Below are positions 39,664-47,594 of a DNA stretch of 64,000 bases, piece after piece (within the stretch, counting starts at the first letter, position 1; each line of letters opens with the position of its first letter). The stretch is from Thalassococcus halodurans (lineage in GTDB: Bacteria; Pseudomonadota; Alphaproteobacteria; Rhodobacterales; Rhodobacteraceae). The stretch spans positions 62,001 to 126,000 of the forward strand of contig NZ_FNUZ01000006.1 of the NCBI RefSeq assembly GCF_900108225.1, in the 5' to 3' direction. The translations under genes and the position numbers were made by a program. The notes under the pieces are model-generated. The model was not told where the DNA came from. It saw only the letters and a program-made list of their open reading frames with translations, and searched no databases.

Positions 39664-40696
39664 ATCGCGAGGGATTCCCTTAAGGCATCAGGTTTGTTTC
39701 ATCCTGTTTGGGAGGATGGATCATGTCAGCACCTTTACCTTCGGCACTAAGGACGCGGTTTCAGAGATATATTGACGAAGGGTTAAGCGGGCGTGCGGCG
39801 GCGTTGCGTCTGAAATTGTCACCTGCGACAGGTGCGCGATGGGCGCGCCAAGTGAGGACCAAGGGTCACGCGGAACCCGCACCGCAGGGACCGCCGCGCG
39901 GCAAAGGCAAGCTGGCACCGCATCAGACTTTCCTTGAGGAGTTGATTGCACAAGACCCCGACATCACCCTCTTCGAGCTACGCGACGCGCTGGCCGAGGC
40001 AGAGGGCGTGCAAGTGCATCACTCTTCCATCTCCAACCTGCTGTCCCGGCTCGGGTTCACATACAAAAAAAGTCTCCGGTTGCCACCGAGCGCCGTCGCG
40101 CCAAGGTAAGGCAACAGCGCGGCGATTGGTTCAAGCATCGCTTGCCCACCATCTCCCGGATGCCAGACCGCGTTGTCTTTATTGACGAAACTGCAGTGAA
40201 GACGAACCTGACCCGCCTGCGTGGCCGATCCAGACGAGGCGAGCGTCTGACCATGGACGCGCCCTTTGGAAGCTGGGGGACGCAGACACTGATCGCGGGC
40301 CTGACGCAGGATGCACTGATCGCGCCTTGGGTTATACAGGGTGCGATGGGCGGCCCGGCCTTTGCCGCCTACATACGCCAAGTGCTGGTCCCAGAGATCG
40401 CACCAGGAACCGTTGTTATCCTCGACAACCTCGCGACGCATCGCAACAAGGACGCCGCGCAGGCCCTGCGCGACCACGGCTGCTGGTTTCTGTACCTGCC
40501 GCCTTACTCGCCCGATTTGAACCCCATCGAACAGGCATATTCAAAGCTGAAAGCCCACTTGCGACGGATCGGGGCTAGAAGCTTCACCGAGGTCTTCGAC
40601 GCTATCGGATCAATCTGCGATCTCTACGATCCAGAAGAGTGCTGGAATTACTTCAGGGCTGCCGGATATGTCTCAGGTTAATATCGAAACGCTTTA
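39640..40696 (+). mobile_element. IS630-family insertion sequence (about 1.06 kb)
   Basis: Imperfect 25-bp terminal inverted repeats lie at 39639-39663 (TTAAAGC.TTTC....AACCTGA) and 40673-40697, 19 of 25 positions matching. A TA dinucleotide stands at each end (39640-39641 and 40695-40696), as expected for the TA target duplication of this family. It carries one transposase gene in two overlapping frames. Confidence 0.82.
39723..40681 (+). CDS. IS630-family transposase made through a -1 frameshift at A7
   Basis: The first frame (ATG at 39723 after GGGAGG) encodes the HTH half: RYIDEGLSGRAAALRLKLS and the SISNLLSRLGFTYKK segment, then ends at about 40109. The catalytic half lies in the -1 frame to 40681: VVFIDETAVKTN (Asp), VVILDNLATHRN (Asp) and PPYSPDLNPIEQAYSKLK (Glu). 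A run of seven A residues (40065-40071) sits at the crossover; slipping back one base gives YKKKSPVATERRRAKV and a continuous protein of about 319 residues. Such slippage is known in IS families, so this need not be a broken gene. Confidence 0.83.
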
Positions 40697-40697
40697 A
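40673..40697 (-). repeat. IS630 right terminal inverted repeat
   Basis: Inverted partner of 39639-39663; starts within the transposase stop region. Confidence 0.75.
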
Positions 40698-40826
40698 CAA
40701 TTACCTTGGGCCAATCAGATCGGGCTGCTCAGGATCGGAGCGGTGAAAGAGGTGATGACCACGGCGGCCTACATCGACCGTCTCGACCGAGAATACCACG
40801 CCGCCAAAGATGCGCTCTGTTCCTGA
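40698..40826 (+). pseudogene. 3' remnant of an unidentified gene truncated at the IS630
   Basis: Directly beyond the right IS630 end, a plus-strand frame of about 42 codons runs open to a TGA 8 bp before a strong hairpin. It includes IGLLRIGAVKEVMTT and YIDRLDREYHAAKDAL, reads like ordinary coding sequence and has no start. The family was not recognised. With the orphan operator at 39581 it suggests a gene of this regulon was lost. Confidence 0.5.
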
Positions 40827-40833
40827 CGAAAGA

Positions 40834-40857
40834 GGGCGGCCGGTCACCCGGCCGCCC
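40834..40857 (-). terminator. GC-rich bidirectional terminator
   Basis: Arms GGGCGGCCGG/CCGGCCGCCC (10 bp) with a 4-nt loop. On the minus strand it is followed by TCTTTC, ending the operon whose last gene is the PaaK-like ligase. Confidence 0.65.
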
Positions 40858-40897
40858 ATCTGTTTCTGCGGTTGTCGCCGAAGATCGAGACGCGATC

Positions 40898-42094
40898 TCA
40901 GACGTCTTTTTGGTTGACGATCAGTTCTGCATTCTCGGGTAGTTCCGAAACGATGCTCACCGCGTCGGCGCGAATTCGCGCATGCAGTTTAAAGCTTTCG
41001 GCGGCGGCTGCTTCCGCAGCAGAAGCGTCGGCACCGTCTTCAAGCACAAGCGAGAGGCGGATCATGTCGCGATCGTTCTCGCGCACTACCACGGCCTGCG
41101 CGGCCTTTGCGCCCGGCGTGCCGATGACGACTTCTTCAACCACGCGCGGATAAACGAAAATCTCGCGCACTTTGACCGCTGCCCCGACACGGCCCTGCAA
41201 TGCTGAAATCCGGCTGACGGTGCCATCCGCGTTGCTTTCCAGGGCAAAGGCGCTGTCGCCGGTGCCGAACCGGATCATCGGCCAGGTGGCATCGCGCGCG
41301 GTCACAACAACCTCGCCCGGTTCCCCGTGAGCGACCTGTTCGCCACTGACCGGATCGCAGATCTGCACCACGCGGCCGGGATGAACCACATAGCCTTCGC
41401 CGCCATCCTCATATGCAATAAGGCCCAGATCGGCGGTGGCATAGGCAGCCCAGGTCGACACGCCATAGTCTTCCTCGATCCGGCGGCGTTTGGCCATCCA
41501 GTCGCCCATCTCTCCGCCGAGGAAGGCTGTTTTCACCTTCCAGGCGTCGCGCCCATAGGTTTCGACCACCTTGTCCGCCAGCGTCAGGAAAAACGCGGTC
41601 GAAGCGCAGATCGAAGTCACGCCGGTTTCGACGATGATCTGTGCCTGAAGCTCCGTATTGCCGACGCCGCCGGGGATAACCGTGGCGCCTGCGGCCTGTG
41701 CCGCTTCGTCGAACAAAAGCCCCGCGGGCACCAGATGATACATCCATGTGTTCAGGATAATATCCCCCGGCCCCACGCCTGCCGCCTTGAACAGCAGTTC
41801 AAGGCCGTGGCCGCCACCGTCCGAAAGGGCCGGTTCGAAAATCGGGCCGGGGGACACGTAGATCCGCCCGACATCCTTCAGATCCGAGGCCAGGAACCCG
41901 CCAAAGGGCGGATTTTTGCGCTGGATCTTCAGAAGCTCTTCTTTTTTCATCACTGGAAGACGCGAGAGGTCCGCCACCGATGTGACAGCTGCCGGATCGA
42001 ATCCGGCAGCCGTAAATCGCGATTTCAGGCCAGGAGCCTTGTTGGCCGCAGCGGCATAGGCTTGCGCTATATCTTTGTAGATATCATCAGACAT
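40898..42094 (-). CDS. PaaK-type AMP-forming CoA ligase 2
   Basis: About 398 residues, PaaK-like but shorter than the ligase at 29835. It has YVSPGPIFEPALSDGG in the P-loop position (the usual SSGTTG glycine/threonine loop is degenerate: SPGPIFEP), WAAYATADLGLIAYE, MIRFGTGDSAF and a C-terminal ELIVNQKDV. Loss of the canonical P-loop raises doubt about ATP-dependent activation, though some PaaK-like proteins share this. The ATG with GAGGAGG 8 bp upstream is preferred over one 6 bp earlier. Last gene of the operon from 46384. Confidence 0.75.
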   Translation of the reverse strand: MSDDIYKDIAQAYAAAANKAPGLKSRFTAAGFDPAAVTSVADLSRLPVMKKEELLKIQRKNPPFGGFLASDLKDVGRIYVSPGPIFEPALSDGGGHGLELLFKAAGVGPGDIILNTWMYHLVPAGLLFDEAAQAAGATVIPGGVGNTELQAQIIVETGVTSICASTAFFLTLADKVVETYGRDAWKVKTAFLGGEMGDWMAKRRRIEEDYGVSTWAAYATADLGLIAYEDGGEGYVVHPGRVVQICDPVSGEQVAHGEPGEVVVTARDATWPMIRFGTGDSAFALESNADGTVSRISALQGRVGAAVKVREIFVYPRVVEEVVIGTPGAKAAQAVVVRENDRDMIRLSLVLEDGADASAAEAAAAESFKLHARIRADAVSIVSELPENAELIVNQKDV

Positions 42095-42121
42095 TTCCAT
42101 GCCTCCTCGTCCAATCGGGCG

Positions 42122-42931
42122 TTAAAGCGGGCAGTCCTTACGGAAGTTCGGCGCGCGCTTCTCGCGGTGCGACAACACACCTTCCTTGACGTCCTCGCTC
42201 ATGAAGCCAAGCATCTCCAGCGCGGTCGACGCATCAAAGATCGGCCCGGCCTGACGCAGCCAGTTGTTCAGTGAATACTTGGTCCAGCGGATCGCGCTTT
42301 GCGAGCCGTTGGCCAGTTCGACGGCTGTATCCAGCGCGATCTGCTGCAGCTCATCATCCTCGACGCACATTGATACCAGACCGATACGCTCGGCCTCTTC
42401 GCCCGATACGGGCTTGCAGGTCATCAGATAGTACTTCGCCTTGGCCATCGAGGTCAGCAGCGGCCAGATGATCGCCGCGACGTCACCGGCGGCAACACCC
42501 AGACGCGGGTGACCATCAACGATCTTGGCCCGTTTTCCGGCTATCGAGATATCGGCCAGAATGGCAACCACAAGGCCCGCGCCGGCCGCAGGGCCATTGA
42601 TCGCGGAAATGATCGGCTTGTTGCAGTTGATGATGTTATAGACGAGATCCTTGGCTTCTTTCCACGTCTTCATGATCTCGTGCGAGTTGCCAATCATGTT
42701 TTCGATCAGGCTGAAATCACCCCCGGCGGAAAACGCCTTGCCCGCACCGGTCACGATGACCGAATTGATGTCTGGGTCACGGTCGATATCGATCCACATG
42801 TCCGTCATCTGGGTGTGAGTTTCGGCATCGACCGAGTTAAACGTCTCGGGCCGGTCGAACGTGATGCGCAGCACGCGATCCGCCGGGTAGTCAAATTTCA
42901 GTTTGTCGTATTTTGCGTAACGCTCCGACAT
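42122..42931 (-). CDS. Enoyl-CoA hydratase/isomerase
   Basis: A 269-residue crotonase with AFSAGGDFSLIENM and GPAAGAGLVVAILADISIAG oxyanion segments, then RLGVAAGDVAAIIWPLL where hydratases carry a catalytic Glu, and C-terminal EKRAPNFRKDCPL. The start ATG has GGAGG 10 bp upstream; a frame open 60 codons further lacks family features. It lies between the dehydrogenase pair and ligase 2. Confidence 0.84.
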   Translation of the reverse strand: MSERYAKYDKLKFDYPADRVLRITFDRPETFNSVDAETHTQMTDMWIDIDRDPDINSVIVTGAGKAFSAGGDFSLIENMIGNSHEIMKTWKEAKDLVYNIINCNKPIISAINGPAAGAGLVVAILADISIAGKRAKIVDGHPRLGVAAGDVAAIIWPLLTSMAKAKYYLMTCKPVSGEEAERIGLVSMCVEDDELQQIALDTAVELANGSQSAIRWTKYSLNNWLRQAGPIFDASTALEMLGFMSEDVKEGVLSHREKRAPNFRKDCPL

Positions 42932-42959
42932 GGTTCTATTTCCTCCGTGGGGTATTGAG

Positions 42960-44111
42960 TCAGCCAGGCAGTCCCAGGACGGCCTTGGACAGGATGTTTC
43001 TTTGGATTTCGTTCGATCCACCATAGATCGTGGTAGGTCTGGCCTTGTAGAAGCTCGACAAAACGTCGACGCTAACATTGCCAACCTGAAGCGGCCCGAT
43101 GGAGCCGCCATCGGGACCGGCTGCTTCGATCATCAGTTCGGTGATGCGCTGGAAGCATTCAGTCACCCAAATCTTCAGCATGGAGACATCCGCACCCAGC
43201 GTCTCGCCACGTTTGAGCTGATCTGCAAAACGGGCATAAAGCGCGGCATGATCTTCCACATCCAGTGCCGCCTGGGCAAAGCGGTCACGGAACACCGGAT
43301 CGTCAAACGCGCCACGGCCACGGGCAAAGCTTTCAAGCTGTCCCAGAGCGTTCTGGGCCAGACTTGGCGAACCGATGAAAATGCGTTCGAAGCTCAAGAG
43401 CGCCTTGGCCATCGTCCAACCCTTGTTCAGCTCGCCCACGAGGTTCTCGCGGGGCGTCCGTGCATTGTCAAAGAAGACCTCGCAAAACTCGGTCTCGCCC
43501 GACAGGGTCGTGATGGTGCGTACATCGACTCCAGGCTGATTCATCGGAGCGAGCAGGAAACTGATACCCTGTTGTTTCTTGGGCGCATCGGGATCGGTGC
43601 GCACCAGCATGAAAATATGCGTGGCGTCATGCGCCATCGTGGTCCAGATCTTCTGTCCGTTGATGACAAAGTCGTCGCCGTCAATCTCTGCGCGTGTGCG
43701 CAGGTTCGCCAGATCGGACCCGGCGCCGGGTTCCGAGTATCCCTGGCACCAGATGTCTTCGCAACTCAGGATACGCGGCAGCCAGTAGTCTTTTTGTTCC
43801 TGGGTGCCGAATTTGATGATCAGGGGACCGACCATCTGCACGCCCATGTCGCGACCGCGATTGACGCCCCAGCGCTGCTGCTCTTCATAAAAGATCAGCA
43901 GCTTAGCAGCGTTTAGGCCCATACCGCCGAATTCAGCGGGCCAAGCTGGCGCAACCCAGCCCTTGGCGTGCAGCTTGCGGTGCCAATGTTCGATCTCGGC
44001 GAACTTCGGGCGGTGCGGCAGATGACGCAGCTCCTCGGGATATTCCGCTTCGAAGAACTGGCGCACTTCTTTGCGGAATTCCACATCGCTAATTGCATTC
44101 CAGTCGGTCAT
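42960..44111 (-). CDS. Acyl-CoA dehydrogenase, large partner of a probable heteromeric pair
   Basis: A 383-residue dehydrogenase of the FadE/PimC/ChsE class: YSEPGAGSDLANLRTR, KIWTTMAHDATHIFMLVRT, SGETEFCEVFFDNARTPRENLVG, LSFERIF and YGGSNEIQRNILSK. It overlaps the next dehydrogenase gene by ATGA. By family knowledge such adjacent, dissimilar dehydrogenases form alpha2beta2 complexes acting on bulky acyl-CoAs, as in sterol side-chain oxidation (ChsE1-ChsE2) and pimeloyl-CoA oxidation. Complex formation is inferred from gene coupling. Confidence 0.85.
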   Translation of the reverse strand: MTDWNAISDVEFRKEVRQFFEAEYPEELRHLPHRPKFAEIEHWHRKLHAKGWVAPAWPAEFGGMGLNAAKLLIFYEEQQRWGVNRGRDMGVQMVGPLIIKFGTQEQKDYWLPRILSCEDIWCQGYSEPGAGSDLANLRTRAEIDGDDFVINGQKIWTTMAHDATHIFMLVRTDPDAPKKQQGISFLLAPMNQPGVDVRTITTLSGETEFCEVFFDNARTPRENLVGELNKGWTMAKALLSFERIFIGSPSLAQNALGQLESFARGRGAFDDPVFRDRFAQAALDVEDHAALYARFADQLKRGETLGADVSMLKIWVTECFQRITELMIEAAGPDGGSIGPLQVGNVSVDVLSSFYKARPTTIYGGSNEIQRNILSKAVLGLPG

Positions 44112-45232
44112 TGTGCTGCCCCCTCTGCTTCGCGTGCCTCGAACCAAATCCGCCTGTGATAGGCATCGTCGCCCAACCAGGCCGACAGCACCAGCGCCCG
44201 GTTCAGGTAGAGCCCGATATCGAACTCATCCGTGTACCCGACCGCCCCGTGCAACTGGATCGCATCACGGGTAATTCTTTTGGCGGCCGTAACCGCCCGC
44301 GCCTTCGCACGGCTGGCAATCGGGGCCCGAACCTTCGGATCGGTTTCGCTGTCCATCTGCGCAAGCGCCTCCCGCACTCCGGCCTGCGCGACCTCGCACA
44401 TCACGTTGAGTTCGACGGCACGGTGCTGGATGACCTGAAAAGACCCGATCGGCTTGTCGAACTGCTCGCGCGTCTTGATGTAGTCGAGCGTGATCTCGAA
44501 GGCACGCTCGCTCAGGCCGACAAGCTCGGCCGCGGCAAGCGCCGTTGCATCGGCGACAGCCTCGGCCAGTGCAGTGGGAACCGCACCGCCGCGGGCCAAT
44601 TCCACGGCCGGAGTTCCCGAAAACGAAAGCTCGCCCAGAGAGCTGCCATCCGCCTGCGTCCGCTTGTCGATGACAAGCCCCTGCGCGTCTGCCTCGGCCA
44701 GAACCAGAACCGGACCATCATCCTGTTCGGCCACGACAAGGAACCCGTGCGAACCGATCGCACCGACGACCCAGGCCTTGCCACCGGTCAGCTTTCCGTC
44801 CGCGTATCGGCAGGTCGCATCGGCAGGCGCCCCATCGGGGCCGCGTTCCTGCCAGGCAACCGCCAAGGAAATTTCGCCGCCGATGAGCTGTGCCATCTTC
44901 GGATGATCCGGACAAAGGCGGCGCAGAAGGCCAAGACTCAGACCGATTGTCAACACGACCGGTTCCGGTGCAATCACACGGCCGACTTCCTCGGCGATGA
45001 CACCCCCGGCGGCTAGGCCCATGCCAAGCCCGCCCTGATCTTCGGGCACCGCCACGCCGAAAACACCGGCCTCGGCGAGTTCCCGGACCATCTCCGGATC
45101 GAAACCGCTCCCGGCATCACGGAGTTGTCGGGCCCTGTCACTTCCGCCCGCCCGTTCAAACAACGTGCGCGCGCTCTCGCGCAAAAGGCGAAGGTCTTCT
45201 TGTTCGCTGGAAAGGATATCAGTTTGTGTCAT
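44108..45232 (-). CDS. Acyl-CoA dehydrogenase, small partner of a probable heteromeric pair
   Basis: A 374-residue, degenerate dehydrogenase. The N-terminal helical region and VPEDQGGLGMG are present, the mid-region lacks the usual TEPGAGSD motif (AVAWQERGPDGAPA instead), and the C-domain keeps TREQFDKPIGSFQVIQHRAVEL and IQLHGAVGYTDEFDIGLYLNRA. Such partners often supply FAD-binding residues while the other chain supplies the base. Coupled by ATGA to the upstream-listed partner and overlapping the MaoC gene by 14 bp. Confidence 0.83.
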   Translation of the reverse strand: MTQTDILSSEQEDLRLLRESARTLFERAGGSDRARQLRDAGSGFDPEMVRELAEAGVFGVAVPEDQGGLGMGLAAGGVIAEEVGRVIAPEPVVLTIGLSLGLLRRLCPDHPKMAQLIGGEISLAVAWQERGPDGAPADATCRYADGKLTGGKAWVVGAIGSHGFLVVAEQDDGPVLVLAEADAQGLVIDKRTQADGSSLGELSFSGTPAVELARGGAVPTALAEAVADATALAAAELVGLSERAFEITLDYIKTREQFDKPIGSFQVIQHRAVELNVMCEVAQAGVREALAQMDSETDPKVRAPIASRAKARAVTAAKRITRDAIQLHGAVGYTDEFDIGLYLNRALVLSAWLGDDAYHRRIWFEAREAEGAAQ

Positions 45233-45668
45233 TTTGTTTTCGCTGGATCATCACGGGGGTGTCGGTCGAAAAAACGACCTCGCCCTCGGGGTTTTTGGCG
45301 CTGAGTGTATAGTGCAAAACACCTCTGTCGGGCTTGCTTTTTGACGGTGTGACCGAGTTGACCGTCAGTTCGACATCAAGGGGTTCGTTCGGGCGCACCG
45401 GCCGCAGCCAGCGCAAATTGTCAAAGCCCATGCCGCCGATATTGGCAACATTGACCATCATCTCGGTCATGACCGGCTTGAACACCTCAAGCATGGTCTG
45501 AAAGCCCGAGGCGATCAGGCTACCATGTATGGCGATTGCATAGTCTTCATCGGTGTGCAGTCGCTGCGGATCCCATTCCTTGGCAAAGGCCTTTATCGAA
45601 TCCGCGCTCATCGGAGCGCTGCGAAAGCGATAGACTTGGCCCGGCGAGAAGTCTTCCAGATACCTCAA
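45219..45668 (-). CDS. MaoC-like single-hotdog enoyl-CoA hydratase
   Basis: A 149-residue MaoC/hydratase-2 protein. Asp33 and His38 (AKEWDPQRLHTDEDY) followed by GSLIASGFQT form the catalytic pair and helix. It adds water to a trans-2-enoyl-CoA to give an (R)-3-hydroxyacyl-CoA. It sits between the transglutaminase-like gene (4-bp overlap) and the dehydrogenase pair, recalling ChsH next to ChsE in sterol side-chain clusters. Confidence 0.82.
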   Translation of the reverse strand: MRYLEDFSPGQVYRFRSAPMSADSIKAFAKEWDPQRLHTDEDYAIAIHGSLIASGFQTMLEVFKPVMTEMMVNVANIGGMGFDNLRWLRPVRPNEPLDVELTVNSVTPSKSKPDRGVLHYTLSAKNPEGEVVFSTDTPVMIQRKQNDTN

Positions 45669-46384
45669 GAGGCACCCTCCTTTGCGAAACCGTCATCGTA
45701 TCCGCTCGCATCCTTGGATATCCGGATGCGGTTGAATTCTTCCAGCTTCGGATAGGTTTCCTTGAACGCCGCCAGGAACTCACCCATCGGCGCGTCGAAA
45801 TAGAGACCACGGTCGTTCACATATTCCATGTGCCGGTGATTCTGTTCGTCGAACTCGTGAAAGAGCGCGTCGTTATAGCCGTCGAAGACCAGGGGTTTGA
45901 CCCCGAATCTTTCACACAGTTCCATGTTGAATGCAGGTGTCACCTTGTAGGCCTCATTCCCCAACCACAGCTGAACATAGCCGTGGTAGATAAAGAGATC
46001 GGTCCCCATCAACTCCTGCAACTTGGGTGTATTCAGGTGGTTGCGCACATCCGCGAACCCCAGAGCGGCGGGGATACCCACAGCACGCAAACAAGCCGCC
46101 AGAAGAATTGCCTTGGGAACGCAAAACGCCGCTTCCGCCCCAGCGATACGGCTGGCACGGTACGAGTCCTCATCCAGCGCAAAACAATAGGGATCATAGC
46201 GAATATCGTCGCGCACCGCTTCGAACAGGCGGATCGCCTTATCTCGATTGGTTGCGTCCACAGGAAGATCACGCAAAGCCGATGTCACGAAACCCTGCAC
46301 TTCCAAGCTATCGCTTTCCACAAAGCGCGATGGCATGAGATAACGCTCAGCTTCAGTCGGCAGGTCATCGTCAGACTTGTCCAT
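45665..46384 (-). CDS. Transglutaminase-like protein of unknown role
   Basis: A 239-residue protein with a transglutaminase-core pattern: AAFCVPKAILLAACLRAVGIPAALGF (Cys88) and YHGYVQLWLG (His134). Where the core has Val-Asp-Pro-Thr it reads KVTPAFN, so the third residue of the Cys-His-Asp triad is Thr149 unless another Asp substitutes. No signal peptide is seen, so it acts in the cytoplasm. As first gene of an acyl-CoA operon, 16 bp from an operator, it may be an amidase or thioester-handling enzyme; no function is claimed. Confidence 0.72.
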   Translation of the reverse strand: MDKSDDDLPTEAERYLMPSRFVESDSLEVQGFVTSALRDLPVDATNRDKAIRLFEAVRDDIRYDPYCFALDEDSYRASRIAGAEAAFCVPKAILLAACLRAVGIPAALGFADVRNHLNTPKLQELMGTDLFIYHGYVQLWLGNEAYKVTPAFNMELCERFGVKPLVFDGYNDALFHEFDEQNHRHMEYVNDRGLYFDAPMGEFLAAFKETYPKLEEFNRIRISKDASGYDDGFAKEGAS

Positions 46385-46400
46385 TGGCCCCTCCCTTTTT

Positions 46401-46414
46401 CTAACAAGTGTTAG
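46401..46414. promoter_or_regulatory. Perfect operator CTAACAAGTGTTAG
   Basis: CTAAC-AAGT-GTTAG, 16 bp upstream of the transglutaminase-like start. On the minus strand TTGAAT-N18-TAGAAA encloses it. It heads a six-gene operon running down to 40898. Confidence 0.7.
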
Positions 46415-46447
46415 ATTACCGATTCAAAACCTGCCCGTCAACGGGAT

Positions 46448-47584
46448 TTACTCTGTCTTTGGTTGGTCCACGCCATAACGCGTATTGTCTTCGCCCAGAG
46501 TGGCTGCAACTCCGACCGAATTTCCCGAAGAACGGAACTCCGGCGCAATTGGCAGCGGCAAAGCAGGCGCGTCCCGGCCGGAGATTTTTACTGTCCGCCC
46601 GAACACGTCACGCGCTTTGAAATGCGGGTCACGCGCCGCCTCGGCGGGCGTCTTCACGACCGAACAGCAGCAATCTGCCGCAGCCAGCAAAGGCTCCCAA
46701 TGGGTCGAGGGGTGTTCCCTCAGACGACGTGCAACCTCCGCGGCACAGGCATTTGGATCGGACCAGTCATCGCGAAGGGCCACCGGCAAACCAATGACAT
46801 CGCAGAACGACTGCCAGAACTTTTCTTCCAACGCGCCGACGGCGATCTGACGCCCGTCCGCAGCCGAATAAAGCCGATACCGGGCCAGGCCACCCGTCAG
46901 ACGGCTGCCACCGCTTTCGATGTTCTGCCCGGCAATCACACCTTCGGCATGTGCCCAATAGGCAAAGGCGAACGCCCCCTCGGCCATTGCGATATCCAGA
47001 TGCGTTCCCTGCCCGCTTGCCTGCCGCGCTATCAGGGCCAGCAGGATATTCATCACCGCCGGATATGTTCCGCCTCCGATATCGGCGACCAGCCCGAACG
47101 GTGTCGTTGGCTGGTCATCCGGTCCGCGACTGAGCGACAGGATACCCGCATCACCGACGTAGTTGAGGTCGTGGCCAGCGGAGCTGGCCTTTGGTCCGGT
47201 CTGGCCATAGCCGGTGATCGAACAATAGATGAGACCGGGATTGATCTTTCGCACCGCTTCATAACCAAGCCCCAGCCGGTCCATCACTCCGGGACGGAAC
47301 TGCTCTACCAGAACATCGGCCTTCTCGATTAAGGGGCGCAGACGTTCCACTGCGCCCCTTGACTTGAGGTCGATGGCCACCGATCGCTTGCCGTGGTTCA
47401 ACACAGCAAATCCGATGCTCTCTCCGTCGATCTTTGGCTCCGTGTGGCGCGCGTCCTCGCCGACTCCGGGACGCTCGAACTTGATCACTTCGGCGCCGGC
47501 CTCAGACAGCATGAGCGTCGCCATCGGACCGGGAAGAAGGGTGCTGAAATCCAGCACCAGGATATCCTTGAGCGGTTGAGCCAT
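46448..47584 (-). CDS. Alpha-methylacyl-CoA racemase (AMACR/MCR type)
   Basis: A 378-residue CaiB-fold protein assigned as racemase rather than transferase. AGHDLNY (His138), GLVADIGGG (Asp168) and VGALEEKFW (Glu253) match the His/Asp/Glu active site of mycobacterial MCR and mammalian AMACR. It converts (2R)- and (2S)-2-methylacyl-CoA so that stereospecific dehydrogenases can act. The ATG with GAGG 8 bp upstream is preferred over a GTG two codons earlier. It ends the operon begun by the DUF35 gene. It strongly indicates alpha-methyl-branched (isoprenoid or sterol-type) substrates. Confidence 0.86.
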   Translation of the reverse strand: MAQPLKDILVLDFSTLLPGPMATLMLSEAGAEVIKFERPGVGEDARHTEPKIDGESIGFAVLNHGKRSVAIDLKSRGAVERLRPLIEKADVLVEQFRPGVMDRLGLGYEAVRKINPGLIYCSITGYGQTGPKASSAGHDLNYVGDAGILSLSRGPDDQPTTPFGLVADIGGGTYPAVMNILLALIARQASGQGTHLDIAMAEGAFAFAYWAHAEGVIAGQNIESGGSRLTGGLARYRLYSAADGRQIAVGALEEKFWQSFCDVIGLPVALRDDWSDPNACAAEVARRLREHPSTHWEPLLAAADCCCSVVKTPAEAARDPHFKARDVFGRTVKISGRDAPALPLPIAPEFRSSGNSVGVAATLGEDNTRYGVDQPKTE

Positions 47585-47594
47585 CTTCACTGCC

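Noticed and set aside
39946-40185. A plus-strand open frame over the IS630 transposase crossover
   Set aside because: It is the +1 frame and gives no transposase motifs; the -1 frame restores the DDE domain.
46448-47584. Calling this gene a CoA-transferase
   Set aside because: The fold is shared, but the His/Asp/Glu set of alpha-methylacyl-CoA racemase is present.
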